Origin: CADCTM01 sp049671305
Lineage (GTDB): Bacteria; Cyanobacteriota; Cyanobacteriia; Cyanobacteriales; Coleofasciculaceae
Assembly: GCA_049671305.1 (NCBI GenBank)
Contig: JBATUR010000052.1
Coordinates: 1 to 64,000 of the forward strand
DNA length: 64,000 nt
Reading direction: 5' to 3'
Position numbers and translations under genes: made by a program. Positions 35,657-44,278 of the stretch are shown here, in pieces (position 1 is the first letter of the stretch; every line of letters begins with the position of its first letter). The notes beneath the pieces are model-generated. The model was not told the origin of the DNA. It saw only the letters and a program-made list of their open reading frames with translations, and made no database searches.

Positions 35657-35915
35657 TACGAGGTGCTGGCAAGGGACAGCAGTTAACATCATTTAAGCAG
35701 ACTTTGCCCCACTGTAATGCCCAACGGACAAGGGCTACACGGTTGAGTGTTGCTGTTTTGGTGAGAATGTTGCTGATGTGATTATCAACAGTGCGCTTGC
35801 TGATTTCTAGCTGCAGGGCGATTTCCTGATTGGTTAAGCCAGCGGCTACGAGTTCGATAATTTGTACTTCGCGATCGCTAAGAGACGCGGGGATATATGA
35901 GTCGCCACCAGCCAT
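35643..35915 (-). CDS. pedR: Small LuxR-type regulator PedR
   Basis: A 90-residue, single-domain LuxR HTH protein: LSDREVQIIELVAAGLTNQE, then ISKRTVDNHISNIL, plus a C-terminal VCLNDVNCCPLP with three Cys. This is the pattern of PedR (Synechocystis ssl0564), a redox-responsive transcription factor that reports photosynthetic electron transport through thioredoxin and conserved cysteines. Start at ATG 35915 matches homologues. It overlaps the lipoprotein gene by 14 bases, suggesting co-expression. Confidence 0.8.
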   Translation of the reverse strand: MAGGDSYIPASLSDREVQIIELVAAGLTNQEIALQLEISKRTVDNHISNILTKTATLNRVALVRWALQWGKVCLNDVNCCPLPAPRNEIF

Positions 35916-36113
35916 AGGTATTTTTTCCTTGGTATATCTACTTACCATCTTCTTCGATTCTAGAAGATTGTTTGTGGCGTCAGACTAGGAAAATCGAGGA
36001 TTAGGCTTTCTTATGTCAGAAAAGATTAATTGATCACGGATTAGCTGCTTGCTGGTTATTCAATAATGACCAATGACTGATGATAGTCTAAAAATGTCGA
36101 AATAGGGAAAGCC

Positions 36114-37085
36114 GTGACCAATCTTCGTGTAATCTGCCTTGGTGAAATATTATTCGATTTACTTGCTGATCAATTAGGGCGCCCACTTGAGCAAGTTGAA
36201 TCCTGGAAGCCTTATCCAGGGGGCGCACCGGCAAATGTGGCTTGTGCTTTGGTTAAGTTGGGGACTGCTGCGGGTTTTGTCGGTTGTGTGGGTGAGGATG
36301 AGCCGGGAACGACTCTGGTGCAACTTTTGCAGGATATTGGGGTGGATAGTCGGGGTGTGCAACGTCATCAAGCACCAACGCGACAAGTTTATGTAGTAAG
36401 GTCTGCCAAGGGCGATCGCGAATTTGCTGGTTTTGGAGAGTTAGATACTTCTCAATTTGCTGATGCTTTTCTTGATGCTTCAAAGTTACCAGTCTCTTTG
36501 TTTGAGGAAGCTGATTTTTTAGTTTTAGGAACTTTAGAATTAGCATATCCCCAAACTCGTGAGGCAATTTACCGAGCCTTGCAACTTGCTGAACAATATG
36601 ATGTAAAAGTTTTGGTCGATATTAATTGGCGTCCCATGTTTTGGTCGGATCAAAGTGTGGCTAAACCGCTAATTTTGGAACTTTTAAAGAAGGTTGATTT
36701 TTTGAAAATTGCCAAAGAAGAAGCTGAGTTATTATTTGATACTACGGATGCCGGAGCCATTACACATCGCTTAGGTTCTGTGGAAGGGGTGTTAGTTACT
36801 AATGGCGATCAAGAATGTAATTATTGCTTAAGTGATCATGAAGGTAAACTGCCGGCTTTTAAGATGGATGTTAAGGATACCACCGGGGCTGGTGATGGTT
36901 TTGTTGCAGGTTTTGTCCATCAGTTATGTCAGCATGGCTTGAAGTGTTTGGCTACACCTGAGTCGGCGAAAAGTGTGGTGCAGTATGCGAGTGCCGTGGG
37001 TGGATTAACTACTCTGAAACCCGGTGCAATTGCCGCTCAACCGACAAGTGCTGAGGTGGAGGAGTTCCTCAAGAAAATTGCTTAA
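36114..37085 (+). CDS. PfkB family sugar kinase (fructokinase-like)
   Basis: A 323-residue ribokinase-fold enzyme. ICLGEILFDLLAD and GGAPANVACALVKLG open the protein; the catalytic Asp is in DTTGAGDGFVAGFVHQL. This is typical of fructokinases, converting fructose to fructose 6-phosphate in sucrose use; other sugars cannot be excluded. The start is GTG at 36114. A GGGGCGAC palindrome follows the stop. Confidence 0.85.
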   Translation: MTNLRVICLGEILFDLLADQLGRPLEQVESWKPYPGGAPANVACALVKLGTAAGFVGCVGEDEPGTTLVQLLQDIGVDSRGVQRHQAPTRQVYVVRSAKGDREFAGFGELDTSQFADAFLDASKLPVSLFEEADFLVLGTLELAYPQTREAIYRALQLAEQYDVKVLVDINWRPMFWSDQSVAKPLILELLKKVDFLKIAKEEAELLFDTTDAGAITHRLGSVEGVLVTNGDQECNYCLSDHEGKLPAFKMDVKDTTGAGDGFVAGFVHQLCQHGLKCLATPESAKSVVQYASAVGGLTTLKPGAIAAQPTSAEVEEFLKKIA

Positions 37086-37094
37086 TGATGAGTA

Positions 37095-37116
37095 GGGGCG
37101 ACTTATCAGTTGCCCC
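37095..37116. repeat. GGGGCGAC palindrome
   Basis: GGGGCGAC (37095-37102) with GTTGCCCC (37109-37116), one imperfect pair. Member of the same intergenic family as at 17261 and 21621; no T tract follows. Confidence 0.65.
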
Positions 37117-37280
37117 TCAAGCGATAGTTTTGTCGTGCTAGTGGCAATAATCAGGGTTTTGAATTAATAGTGCGAAAAAATCAGCTAACTTTTTCTTAAT
37201 CAATCAATGAATCTGTTTTTTAAAGCAATTAATTTAGAGATTATTATAAATATCCACCAGGCTTGGATATTACAATCTAT

Positions 37281-38051
37281 ATGCCTCAATTTCAATCTGA
37301 AGAATTTAAACAGCAGTGGCTTTGGCGTTTTTTAACGACGCTGCTATTAGGGGGGCAGATTGTAGTTCGTATCCTGAAAGGAAAAATGCGTTATCATCAA
37401 ATTCTTGAAGAGATGGTAACTGTTGGTCCTGGTTCTGTTTCTTCGGTTTTATTAACTACCTGTTTTGCGGCGATGATTTTTACTGTGCAAACGGCACAAG
37501 AATTAATAAAATATGGCGCTGTTAATACTGTGGGAGGGGCTGTTGCGATCGCTTTTTGTCGTGAACTTGCCCCAATTTTAACAGCTAGTGTTGTTGCAGG
37601 GCAAGTTGGTTCGGCGTATGCTGCTGAAATTGGGGCTATGCAAGTTACAGAACAAATTGATGCTCTTTTGATGCTGAGAACTAATCCTATTGATTATTTG
37701 GTTATTCCTCGCGTTGTTGCTTGCTGTTTGATGTTACCAATTCTAACAGTTATTGCTTTGTTTATTGGTATTGCTAGTAGTGTTTTTATTGCTAATCAAC
37801 TTTATCAAATTGAGCCTAATATTTTTTTGAATTCAATTCGAGATTTTTTAACTATCAAAGATTTAATAATAGTTTTAGTTAAATCTTTTCTATTTGGCGC
37901 AGTTGTATCGCTGATTGGTTGTGGCTGGGGACTAACAACTAAAGGTGGTGTTAAGGGTGTTGGCAAGTCAGCAACTACAGCGGTAGTTACAGCTTGGGTT
38001 TGTATTTTCATTGTAGATTTTTTCTTAACTTTAGTTACTTTTCAACTATGA
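37281..38051 (+). CDS. MlaE-family lipid ABC transporter permease
   Basis: A 256-residue permease of the MlaE/YrbE family (PF02405). It has five to six hydrophobic helices and the family stretch FCRELAPILTASVVAGQVGS then GAMQVTEQIDAL. This permease works with an MlaF-type ATPase and an MCE substrate-binding protein, neither of which is near. In plants and cyanobacteria such complexes move phosphatidic acid or other lipids between envelope and thylakoid. ATG 37281 is preferred over the TTG at 37263. It overlaps the methyltransferase gene by four bases (ATGA). Confidence 0.9.
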   Translation: MPQFQSEEFKQQWLWRFLTTLLLGGQIVVRILKGKMRYHQILEEMVTVGPGSVSSVLLTTCFAAMIFTVQTAQELIKYGAVNTVGGAVAIAFCRELAPILTASVVAGQVGSAYAAEIGAMQVTEQIDALLMLRTNPIDYLVIPRVVACCLMLPILTVIALFIGIASSVFIANQLYQIEPNIFLNSIRDFLTIKDLIIVLVKSFLFGAVVSLIGCGWGLTTKGGVKGVGKSATTAVVTAWVCIFIVDFFLTLVTFQL

Positions 38052-39298
38052 ATAACGCTTTTAGACAACCTAACAATAAAATCGCAAAAGCTGCTGCTGA
38101 TAACGAAATACTCAAAAACTTAATTGTTGATAAAATTGCTAATACGCCAAATCAGCGAATTACTTTTGCTGAATATATGGACTTAGTTTTATATCATCCA
38201 GAACAAGGTTATTATGCAACTGGAGCTGTTAATATTGGCTCGGATGGTGATTTTTTTACCTCGCCTCATTTAGCTAATGACTTTGGTGAATTACTGGCGG
38301 AACAATTTGCCGAAATTTGGGATATATTAGGGCGCCCTACTCTATTTACTTTAATCGAAATGGGAGCAGGTCAAGGGCTTTTGGCGGCGGATGTGTTGGG
38401 TTATTTGCAGCGTCGGCATCCTGATTGTTTTGCAGCTTTAGAGTATCTAATTATTGAAAAAGCGGCGGGATTAATTGCTCAACAAAAACGCTTATTAGAG
38501 CCATTATTTCCCGTAAAATGGAGTTCTTTAGCCGAAGTTGCTAAGAATTCTATTAAAGTCGGCTGCTTTTTTTCTAATGAGTTAGTAGATGCTTTACCTG
38601 TACATCAAGTTATGGTTAGAGACGGACAACTACAGGAAATTTATGTCACTATATCTAAAACCACGAATAATGAAATTGATTTTGTAGAAGTTATAGATAG
38701 TCCTTCAACGCCTCAGTTGAATCAATATTTTGAATTTGTAGAAATTGATTTAAGTAGTTATCCAAATGGTTATCGTACTGAGGTGAATTTGGCTGCTTTA
38801 GATTGGTTAAATACAGTTGCTAATTGCTTAGATCAGGGTTTTCTTTTAACTATTGATTATGGCTATTCTGCGACACGATACTATCAACTTAGCCGTCATC
38901 AAGGAACTTTGCAATGCTACTTCCAACATCAACATCATGATAATCCTTATTTGTATATTGGACATCAAGATATCACTGCTCATGTCGATTTTACGGCTTT
39001 AGAGCGTCAAGGGGAATTATCAGGGTTATGTAATGTCGGTTTTACTCAGCAGGGTTTGTTTTTGATGGCATTAGGATTAGGCGATCGCTTAACGGCTCTT
39101 TCCTGCTACGATAGCTCTCGTGGTCAAGTCGATGCTAGTGCCAAAGATGTGATGGCAATTATGCAACGTCGTGATGCCTTACATCAGTTAATAAACCCAA
39201 TGGGCATAGGTGGTTTTGGTGTTTTAATTCAGAGTAAAGGCTTGAATTCTGAACTAGGAAAAACACTTAAAGGTTTAAGTATTCCTCCCATGTTTTGA
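38048..39298 (+). CDS. MidA/NDUFAF7-like SAM methyltransferase
   Basis: A 416-residue class I SAM-dependent methyltransferase of the MidA (DUF185) family; the mitochondrial homologue NDUFAF7 methylates an arginine in complex I. Motifs are ITFAEYMDLVLYHPEQGYY (residues about 36-55), GDFFTSPHLANDFGELLAEQ, LIEMGAGQGLLAADV, SNELVDALPVHQV and LTIDYGYSA. The ATG overlaps the MlaE stop (ATGA), so the two are translationally coupled. In cyanobacteria the substrate is not known; NDH-1 is a candidate by homology. Confidence 0.88.
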   Translation: MNNAFRQPNNKIAKAAADNEILKNLIVDKIANTPNQRITFAEYMDLVLYHPEQGYYATGAVNIGSDGDFFTSPHLANDFGELLAEQFAEIWDILGRPTLFTLIEMGAGQGLLAADVLGYLQRRHPDCFAALEYLIIEKAAGLIAQQKRLLEPLFPVKWSSLAEVAKNSIKVGCFFSNELVDALPVHQVMVRDGQLQEIYVTISKTTNNEIDFVEVIDSPSTPQLNQYFEFVEIDLSSYPNGYRTEVNLAALDWLNTVANCLDQGFLLTIDYGYSATRYYQLSRHQGTLQCYFQHQHHDNPYLYIGHQDITAHVDFTALERQGELSGLCNVGFTQQGLFLMALGLGDRLTALSCYDSSRGQVDASAKDVMAIMQRRDALHQLINPMGIGGFGVLIQSKGLNSELGKTLKGLSIPPMF

Positions 39299-39798
39299 TA
39301 CGTTACTATCTTGGTTTTGCCCTTAATTTTGAGGCAGAAAGCTCATATTTTGCCAAATCTGCTTTGTCCCTTGCTGGTAACAAATACCCCAATGGGCTCA
39401 TGCATAAAATCGCGGTTTGCCCCACTGTCTATGTCCCTATTTGATGATTTGGGTTGATTGGCACTTGGGACAATTCTAAGGAATTGAAGCTTTTAGCTTA
39501 CCACTTACCATGACTATGCTGCACTGACGATTTGAAGCAAAAAGCCTGTGGATCAACAAAAAATGCGATACTAAAGGCTAGGGATCACTTGAATTTGTAT
39601 AGTCAATTACTTTTTAACATCAGAAACTATCTCTAAAGTTTTATTGCCGATAAGTATAAAAACTGGCATAATAAATAAAGAGCAGATAGAGACTATCTTT
39701 TATTTCTAACTCTCTGAAGCCATAAACTAGCTCAATTTTTCTGCCCAAAGTCTGTAAATTTTTCTTGTTTAAAAAACTACTAAAAAAAGGTTAAAAAA
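39299..39798. other. Intergenic, no gene seen
   Basis: About 500 nt between the methyltransferase and the zinc-ribbon gene. No reading frame longer than about 30 codons with a credible start, no tRNA, and no strong hairpin. The distal part is AT-rich, and AAGG at 39787-39790 is the ribosome binding site of the next gene. Confidence 0.5.
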
Positions 39799-39978
39799 GT
39801 GCGAATAATACAAGAAGTTCGATGTCCAAACTGTGGTAGCCACGCCGAAAGACTTTATTTTGTAAAAACTGATTTAACTCAAACTCAATGTCCTGTTTGT
39901 GACTACTTAATGATTAACAAATCAAGCACAGGTAAGGTTATTGAGGCATACGCCCCAGGAATTTACGCCCGTCGCTAA
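39799..39978 (+). CDS. Small zinc-ribbon protein
   Basis: A 59-residue protein starting at GTG 39799 with AAGG eight bases upstream. Two CxxC pairs (CPNCGSHAERLYF and CPVCDYLM) form a zinc ribbon, followed by KVIEAYAPGIYARR. This conserved cyanobacterial mini-protein is sometimes labelled PriA in databases, but it has no helicase part. Function unknown. Confidence 0.8.
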   Translation: MRIIQEVRCPNCGSHAERLYFVKTDLTQTQCPVCDYLMINKSSTGKVIEAYAPGIYARR

Positions 39979-40001
39979 GACTTATTCTGGTGGAAGGGAA
40001 A

Positions 40002-40027
40002 ATCCCCGACTCCAAGAAGTCGGGGAT
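40002..40027. repeat. 10-bp palindrome (ATCCCCGACT)
   Basis: ATCCCCGACT (40002-40011) and AGTCGGGGAT (40018-40027), six-base loop. It lies between convergent genes, so it may act as a two-way terminator, and its arm resembles the inverted repeat at 1059-1125. Confidence 0.7.
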
Positions 40028-40055
40028 CTGAGAGTTGAACCTAATACCTAAACTT

Positions 40056-41132
40056 TTAAGAAATACTTGTTGATGCCCTTAATTGCCCGCAGGCGGCATC
40101 TTTTTCCAAGCCACGACTGCGGCGCACACTAACAGCAATATGATGTTGTTCTAGAATATCCACAAACTCTTGAATGCGGCGTCCACTAGGGCGTTGATAA
40201 TCGACTTCACTGATGGGATTATAAGGAATTAAGTTAACATGAGTCTGGAAACCCCGCAGATGTGCCGCTAACTCCACAGCGTGATCAGGAAGGTCATTTA
40301 AGCCAGCGAGTAGGATATATTCAAAGGTGACTCGACGCCCGGTTAACTGCACATATTCGCGGCATTCATCTAACAAATCATCTAACGGGTATGGCTTGGC
40401 GCTAGGGATAAGTTGTTCTCGCAATGCTTGGTTAGAAGCATGAAGACTAACGGCAAAGGTAACTTGTAGATGGTGTTGGGCTAGTTGGCGGATACGATTA
40501 GGGATGCCAACTGTTGAAATTGTAAGCGATCGCACGCCAATACCCACATCCTGATTAATCGACTGCACCGCCGCAACCACCGCTTCCAGATTCAGCAACG
40601 GTTCCCCCATACCCATAAACACCACATTACTAACACGCTGCCCAAAATCTTCCTGTACCGTTAACACCTGATCAACAATTTCATGGCATTCTAGATTACG
40701 AGCAAAACCACCTTTACCCGTCGCGCAGAAATCACACGCCATCGGACAACCCACCTGAGAAGACACACAAACCGTCAAGCGTTTACTCGTGGGAATACCA
40801 ACCGTTTCAATAATATGACCATCCGCCATCCGCAATAGATACTTCACCGTACCATCAGGAGCTTCGGAACGGTAATCTAAAGTAGAGCGACCAATGGGAT
40901 AATCAACTAAAGTTTCGCGCCATTGTTTCGGAAAAACGGTAATATCAGCAAAAGACCGCGCCCCTTTTTCATAAATCCAGCCGTGTAACTGACGCCCCCG
41001 ATACGGGGGTTGCCCTTGCTGCTGAACCCATGCGGTTAACTGGGTTAAAGACTTACCGAGTAACGGCGTTGAAGGTTGCACTGATTGATCCAATGTAGAA
41101 ACCTGAGAAAAATGAGGCGTAGCGGACATCAC
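40056..41132 (-). CDS. rlmN: 23S rRNA/tRNA adenine-C2 methyltransferase RlmN
   Basis: A 358-residue radical SAM enzyme that methylates A2503 of 23S rRNA and A37 of some tRNAs. The [4Fe-4S] motif CPMACDFCATGKGG is clear, along with GRQLHGWIYEKGARSF at the N-terminus, VVFMGMGEPLLN, and the catalytic Cys near the C-terminus (KDAACGQLR). Length is normal. The first Met is doubled (MM); either may be used. Confidence 0.95.
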   Translation of the reverse strand: MMSATPHFSQVSTLDQSVQPSTPLLGKSLTQLTAWVQQQGQPPYRGRQLHGWIYEKGARSFADITVFPKQWRETLVDYPIGRSTLDYRSEAPDGTVKYLLRMADGHIIETVGIPTSKRLTVCVSSQVGCPMACDFCATGKGGFARNLECHEIVDQVLTVQEDFGQRVSNVVFMGMGEPLLNLEAVVAAVQSINQDVGIGVRSLTISTVGIPNRIRQLAQHHLQVTFAVSLHASNQALREQLIPSAKPYPLDDLLDECREYVQLTGRRVTFEYILLAGLNDLPDHAVELAAHLRGFQTHVNLIPYNPISEVDYQRPSGRRIQEFVDILEQHHIAVSVRRSRGLEKDAACGQLRASTSIS

Positions 41133-41320
41133 AAATTACAAATTCTGATTAGATCTCTATCCTAGAACGTTCTTGACAAAATGTTTTAAGTGCCAGTTTT
41201 TTAAATAAGCTTACTCGCTACTTCCACAACCAAAGCGCTATTGCGACCTAAAATTAAACAGAAGCTAGATCATTGAGCTTTTAATTAAACCAATTATTCC
41301 ATCGCCCTTACGGAGAATTA

Positions 41321-42193
41321 ATGCCAGAAGCAATATCCCTCACCCTAGCCTTTCAATTTACTTCTCCAGGACCCACTCTCATTGAGCTAGGACCGCTGAC
41401 AATTCGATGGTATGGTCTTTTAATTGCCTCAGCCGTATTGATTGGTGTCAGCTTATCTCAATACCTGGCAAAGCAGCGTAATGTTGACCCAAACCTGCTG
41501 GGAGATTTGGCAATTTGGTTAGTAATTGGTGCTATACCTGCGGCGCGACTATATTATGTGTTGTTTGAGTGGAAACAATACTCTCAACATCCTGAGCAAA
41601 TTATTGCAATATGGAATGGTGGAATTGCCATACATGGGGCAATTTTGGGCGGTACTTTGGCAGCGATTATTTTTGCCCGTATTCAGAAAGTCTCGGTTTG
41701 GCAATTGGCAGACTTGGTTGCACCTTCCTTAATTTTGGGGCAAGCGATCGGGCGTTGGGGTAATTTCTTTAATTCTGAAGCTTTTGGCGACCCGACTGAT
41801 TTACCCTGGAAACTGTATATTCCGCCGCAACGTCGTCCGGCAACCTTTATTAATTTTGAGTACTTCCATCCCACATTTTTGTATGAATCATTGTGGAATT
41901 TGATGGTTTTTGGCTTATTAATGACCTTGTTCAATCGTAGTTTAAAAGGCAAGCCACGTCTTAAAGTGGGGACGATCGCTTTAGTATATATGGTGGCTTA
42001 TAGTTGCGGTCGTGTCTGGATTGAAGGACTGCGGACTGATAGCTTGATGATTGGTGGGTTACGCATCGCTCAAATTGTTAGTTTAACTGCCATTAGTTTA
42101 GGTCTTCTCGGTCTAACATTGCTCTATATTTGGCGTCGTCCTTTGCCAGATGTAGTTTCTCCAGAAAAGCAACAATTACATACTCCACAATAG
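41321..42193 (+). CDS. lgt: Prolipoprotein diacylglyceryl transferase
   Basis: A 290-residue inner-membrane enzyme transferring diacylglycerol from phosphatidylglycerol to the lipobox Cys. Hallmarks are RWYGLLIASAVLIG, WNGGIAIHGAILGG, and the catalytic signature GRWGNFFNSEAFG (residues about 142-154). Seven hydrophobic helices are apparent. It should serve the several lipoproteins in this window, including LptC. Preceded by an ACGGAG-like ribosome binding site. cobM follows after a small hairpin. Confidence 0.94.
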   Translation: MPEAISLTLAFQFTSPGPTLIELGPLTIRWYGLLIASAVLIGVSLSQYLAKQRNVDPNLLGDLAIWLVIGAIPAARLYYVLFEWKQYSQHPEQIIAIWNGGIAIHGAILGGTLAAIIFARIQKVSVWQLADLVAPSLILGQAIGRWGNFFNSEAFGDPTDLPWKLYIPPQRRPATFINFEYFHPTFLYESLWNLMVFGLLMTLFNRSLKGKPRLKVGTIALVYMVAYSCGRVWIEGLRTDSLMIGGLRIAQIVSLTAISLGLLGLTLLYIWRRPLPDVVSPEKQQLHTPQ

Positions 42194-42203
42194 ACAAGAA
42201 AAA

Positions 42204-42226
42204 AGCCCTAGAGTAAACTCTAGAGC
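42204..42226 (+). other. Hairpin between lgt and cobM
   Basis: AGC(C)CTAGAG pairs with CTCTAG(A)GCT around TAAA. It lacks a T tract, so termination is uncertain. No cobalamin riboswitch core was seen in the 120 bases before cobM; the GGTGCATC motif at 42234 is a repeat-like sequence. Confidence 0.5.
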
Positions 42227-42314
42227 TGAACCAGGGTGCATCTACCACTTCTTTATTACTTAGTAGGTCGGGTAGATCCGGAAAAGTTCGGGTAATTTAG
42301 AAAAAGTTTCTTTT

Positions 42315-43151
42315 ATGTCTGATGCTACTGACTTAATTGGGTCGGAATCACCACAACCACCACTTGCACCCGCAGTCTACATCGTAGGTGCAGGACCCGG
42401 TGACCCAGATTTATTGACGGTTAAGGCACAAAAGATCCTTCAAAAGGCAGATGTGATTGTCTTTGCCGACTCTCTGATACCAATGCAGGTGTTGCAAGAT
42501 GTGCGTCCTGATGCCGAAATTGTCCACACAAGTCAGAAAACTCTCGAAGAAATTGTGCCGTTAATGATTCAAAGAGTACAGGCACAAAAATCGGTTGTCC
42601 GTTTACACTCTGGTGATTTAAGCCTCTACAGCGCCATCCACGAACAAATGCAGGCGTTGAAAGAGGCTGAGATTCCTTTTGAAGTAATTCCGGGGATTAG
42701 TGCTTTCCAGGCAGCAGCAGCAAAGCTGGGAGTTGAGTTGACGGTGCCGGGACTGGTGCAGACGATTATCCTAACTCGCATTAGTGGACGCGCCTCTTCT
42801 GTGCCAGAGTCGGAGGAATTGGCAGCTTTGGCGGCACATCAAGCCAGTCTTTGCCTCTATTTGAGTGCTCGTCATGTAGAAAATGCTCAAAATAAGTTGT
42901 TACAACATTATCCGGTAGATACACCTGTGGCGATTTGCTTCCGTATTGGTTGGGTTGATGAGCAAATTTGGCTGGTGCCGCTAAGGGAAATGGCAGAGGT
43001 GACGCAACGCGAAAATTTGCTGAGGACGACACTTTATTTGGTGAGTCCAGCGCTGCGAGATTTAGGTAAAATACGATCTAATTGTAATGGCGTTGCACGC
43101 TCGCGTCTCTATCATCCAGAACACTCTCATTTATTTCGCCCCATCACGTAA
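42315..43151 (+). CDS. cobM: Precorrin-4 C11-methyltransferase
   Basis: A 278-residue SAM-dependent uroporphyrin/precorrin methylase for cobalamin synthesis. Key blocks are VYIVGAGPGDPDLLTVKA, VVRLHSGDLSLYSAIHEQM and EVIPGISAFQAAAAKLG. Use of CobM fits corrin synthesis in cyanobacteria, where the aerobic/anaerobic gene sets are mixed. Only this cob gene is in the window. It follows lgt by about 120 nt. Confidence 0.92.
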   Translation: MSDATDLIGSESPQPPLAPAVYIVGAGPGDPDLLTVKAQKILQKADVIVFADSLIPMQVLQDVRPDAEIVHTSQKTLEEIVPLMIQRVQAQKSVVRLHSGDLSLYSAIHEQMQALKEAEIPFEVIPGISAFQAAAAKLGVELTVPGLVQTIILTRISGRASSVPESEELAALAAHQASLCLYLSARHVENAQNKLLQHYPVDTPVAICFRIGWVDEQIWLVPLREMAEVTQRENLLRTTLYLVSPALRDLGKIRSNCNGVARSRLYHPEHSHLFRPIT

Positions 43152-43163
43152 GCTGAAAGGTAG

Positions 43164-43184
43164 CACCCTGAGCCTGTCGAAGTG
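43164..43184. repeat. CCTGAGCCTGTCGAAG-type dispersed repeat
   Basis: The 21-bp stretch CACCCTGAGCCTGTCGAAGTG matches a short motif widely dispersed in bacterial intergenic DNA. When read through, it encodes the tell-tale STLSLSK string, as in the ORF that opens at 43087, confirming that the first 40 residues of that ORF are not real protein. Confidence 0.7.
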
Positions 43185-43206
43185 TAGGGTATTATTTCCT
43201 AACTTT

Positions 43207-43608
43207 ATGAAGCCCATAGACCTTTGTCCAAAATGTGCAGGACGCTTAGAGCAAATTGTTTGTTCTGGAATTGAAGTAGACCGTTGCCTCTACTGTAGAG
43301 GATTGTGGTTCGACTCGCTAGAAGCCGAAACACTTAAAACTGTTCATGGATCAGAAAGTCTCGATATTGGCAACCCTCAAATAGGTAGTAATCTCGATAA
43401 AATTAGCGAAGATCTTGATTGTCCACGCTGCAATCATAAAATGATTCGCATGGTAGATATTGACCTGCACTGTATTTGGTATGAAAAATGCCCAGCTTGT
43501 TACGGTGTTTGGTTAGATGCTGGCGAATTCAAAAACTTTAAGGACAACTTTAAAGGTAAAGGAATTGTCGGTCAAGCAAAGAAAGTTTTTAAACGAAAAA
43601 GGCAATAA
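43207..43608 (+). CDS. zf-TFIIB zinc-ribbon protein
   Basis: A 133-residue protein with two zinc-ribbon units: CPKCAGRLEQIV...CLYCRGLWFD (residues about 6-37) and CPRCNHKMIRM...CPACYGVWLD (about 76-112). This is the zf-TFIIB domain family (PF13453). The C-terminal part is basic (KGKGIVGQAKKVFKRKRQ). ATG 43207 replaces the earlier ORF start, which runs through a repeat. Function unknown, perhaps protein or RNA binding. Confidence 0.8.
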   Translation: MKPIDLCPKCAGRLEQIVCSGIEVDRCLYCRGLWFDSLEAETLKTVHGSESLDIGNPQIGSNLDKISEDLDCPRCNHKMIRMVDIDLHCIWYEKCPACYGVWLDAGEFKNFKDNFKGKGIVGQAKKVFKRKRQ

Positions 43609-43672
43609 AAATCGGAATTTCTGGTAAGTTGGTAAACTGATATAGTAGATAACGTAATCGGTAGGTAAACTC

Positions 43673-44155
43673 TTGTTAGACGAACAAGCCAAGAAAACAA
43701 TTTTACGAAAAATTCCCCACGGACTCTATATCTGTGGTGTGAAAGATGGAGAAGATGTTAATTGTTTTACCGCTAGCTGGGTAACACAATCTTCCTTTAA
43801 GCCACCGCTAGTAGTTAATTGTGTTAATACGGGTCATACGTCCCACGAAATGATTAAAAAGAGTGGTGTTTTTTCCCTTACTTTCTTAGAAGCTGGACAA
43901 AAAGATGTCGCTAAGATATTTTTTCAGCCGCTACATCGAGTTGGCAATAAATTTGAGGATATCGAGTTTTATCTAGGAGAAGAAACAGGTTGTCCAATTA
44001 TTTCTGACTCGCTTGGTTATGTAGAGTGTCGGGTAGTTGGTGCAGTAGAACATGGCGATCATACTGCCTTTGTAGGAGAAGTTATTAGTGCAGGTGTTCA
44101 TAAGGAAGGTGAACAAATCTTGCTGAAAGATACGGGCTGGAACTACGGCGGCTAA
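43673..44155 (+). CDS. Flavin reductase family protein
   Basis: A 160-residue FMN-binding flavin reductase-like split-barrel protein. KIPHGLYICGVKDGE, then NCFTASWVTQSSFKPPLVV and GYVECRVVGAVEHGDHTAFVGEV are typical. It would reduce free flavin with NAD(P)H or serve as a partner oxidoreductase. The start is TTG; no ATG precedes the conserved part. It lies 64 nt after the zinc-ribbon gene. Confidence 0.85.
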   Translation: MLDEQAKKTILRKIPHGLYICGVKDGEDVNCFTASWVTQSSFKPPLVVNCVNTGHTSHEMIKKSGVFSLTFLEAGQKDVAKIFFQPLHRVGNKFEDIEFYLGEETGCPIISDSLGYVECRVVGAVEHGDHTAFVGEVISAGVHKEGEQILLKDTGWNYGG

Positions 44156-44278
44156 AGAAAACAATTAAGCCTTATGTGGTTAAGAGTTAGTAGTTCTTTG
44201 TTAGAGCTATTGCAGCAATTGTCACAATTAATTCTAACTCTTAATTCACAAAATTATTTCTTCTAATACCTAAAAACT

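Noticed and set aside
42194..42314. Cobalamin riboswitch before cobM
   Set aside because: No conserved B12-box-like core in the 120 nt; only a short hairpin and repeat-like GGTGCATC.
43087..43206. First 40 codons of the ORF at 43087
   Set aside because: They cross the 3' end of cobM and a dispersed repeat (STLSLSK) and do not align with zinc-ribbon homologues.
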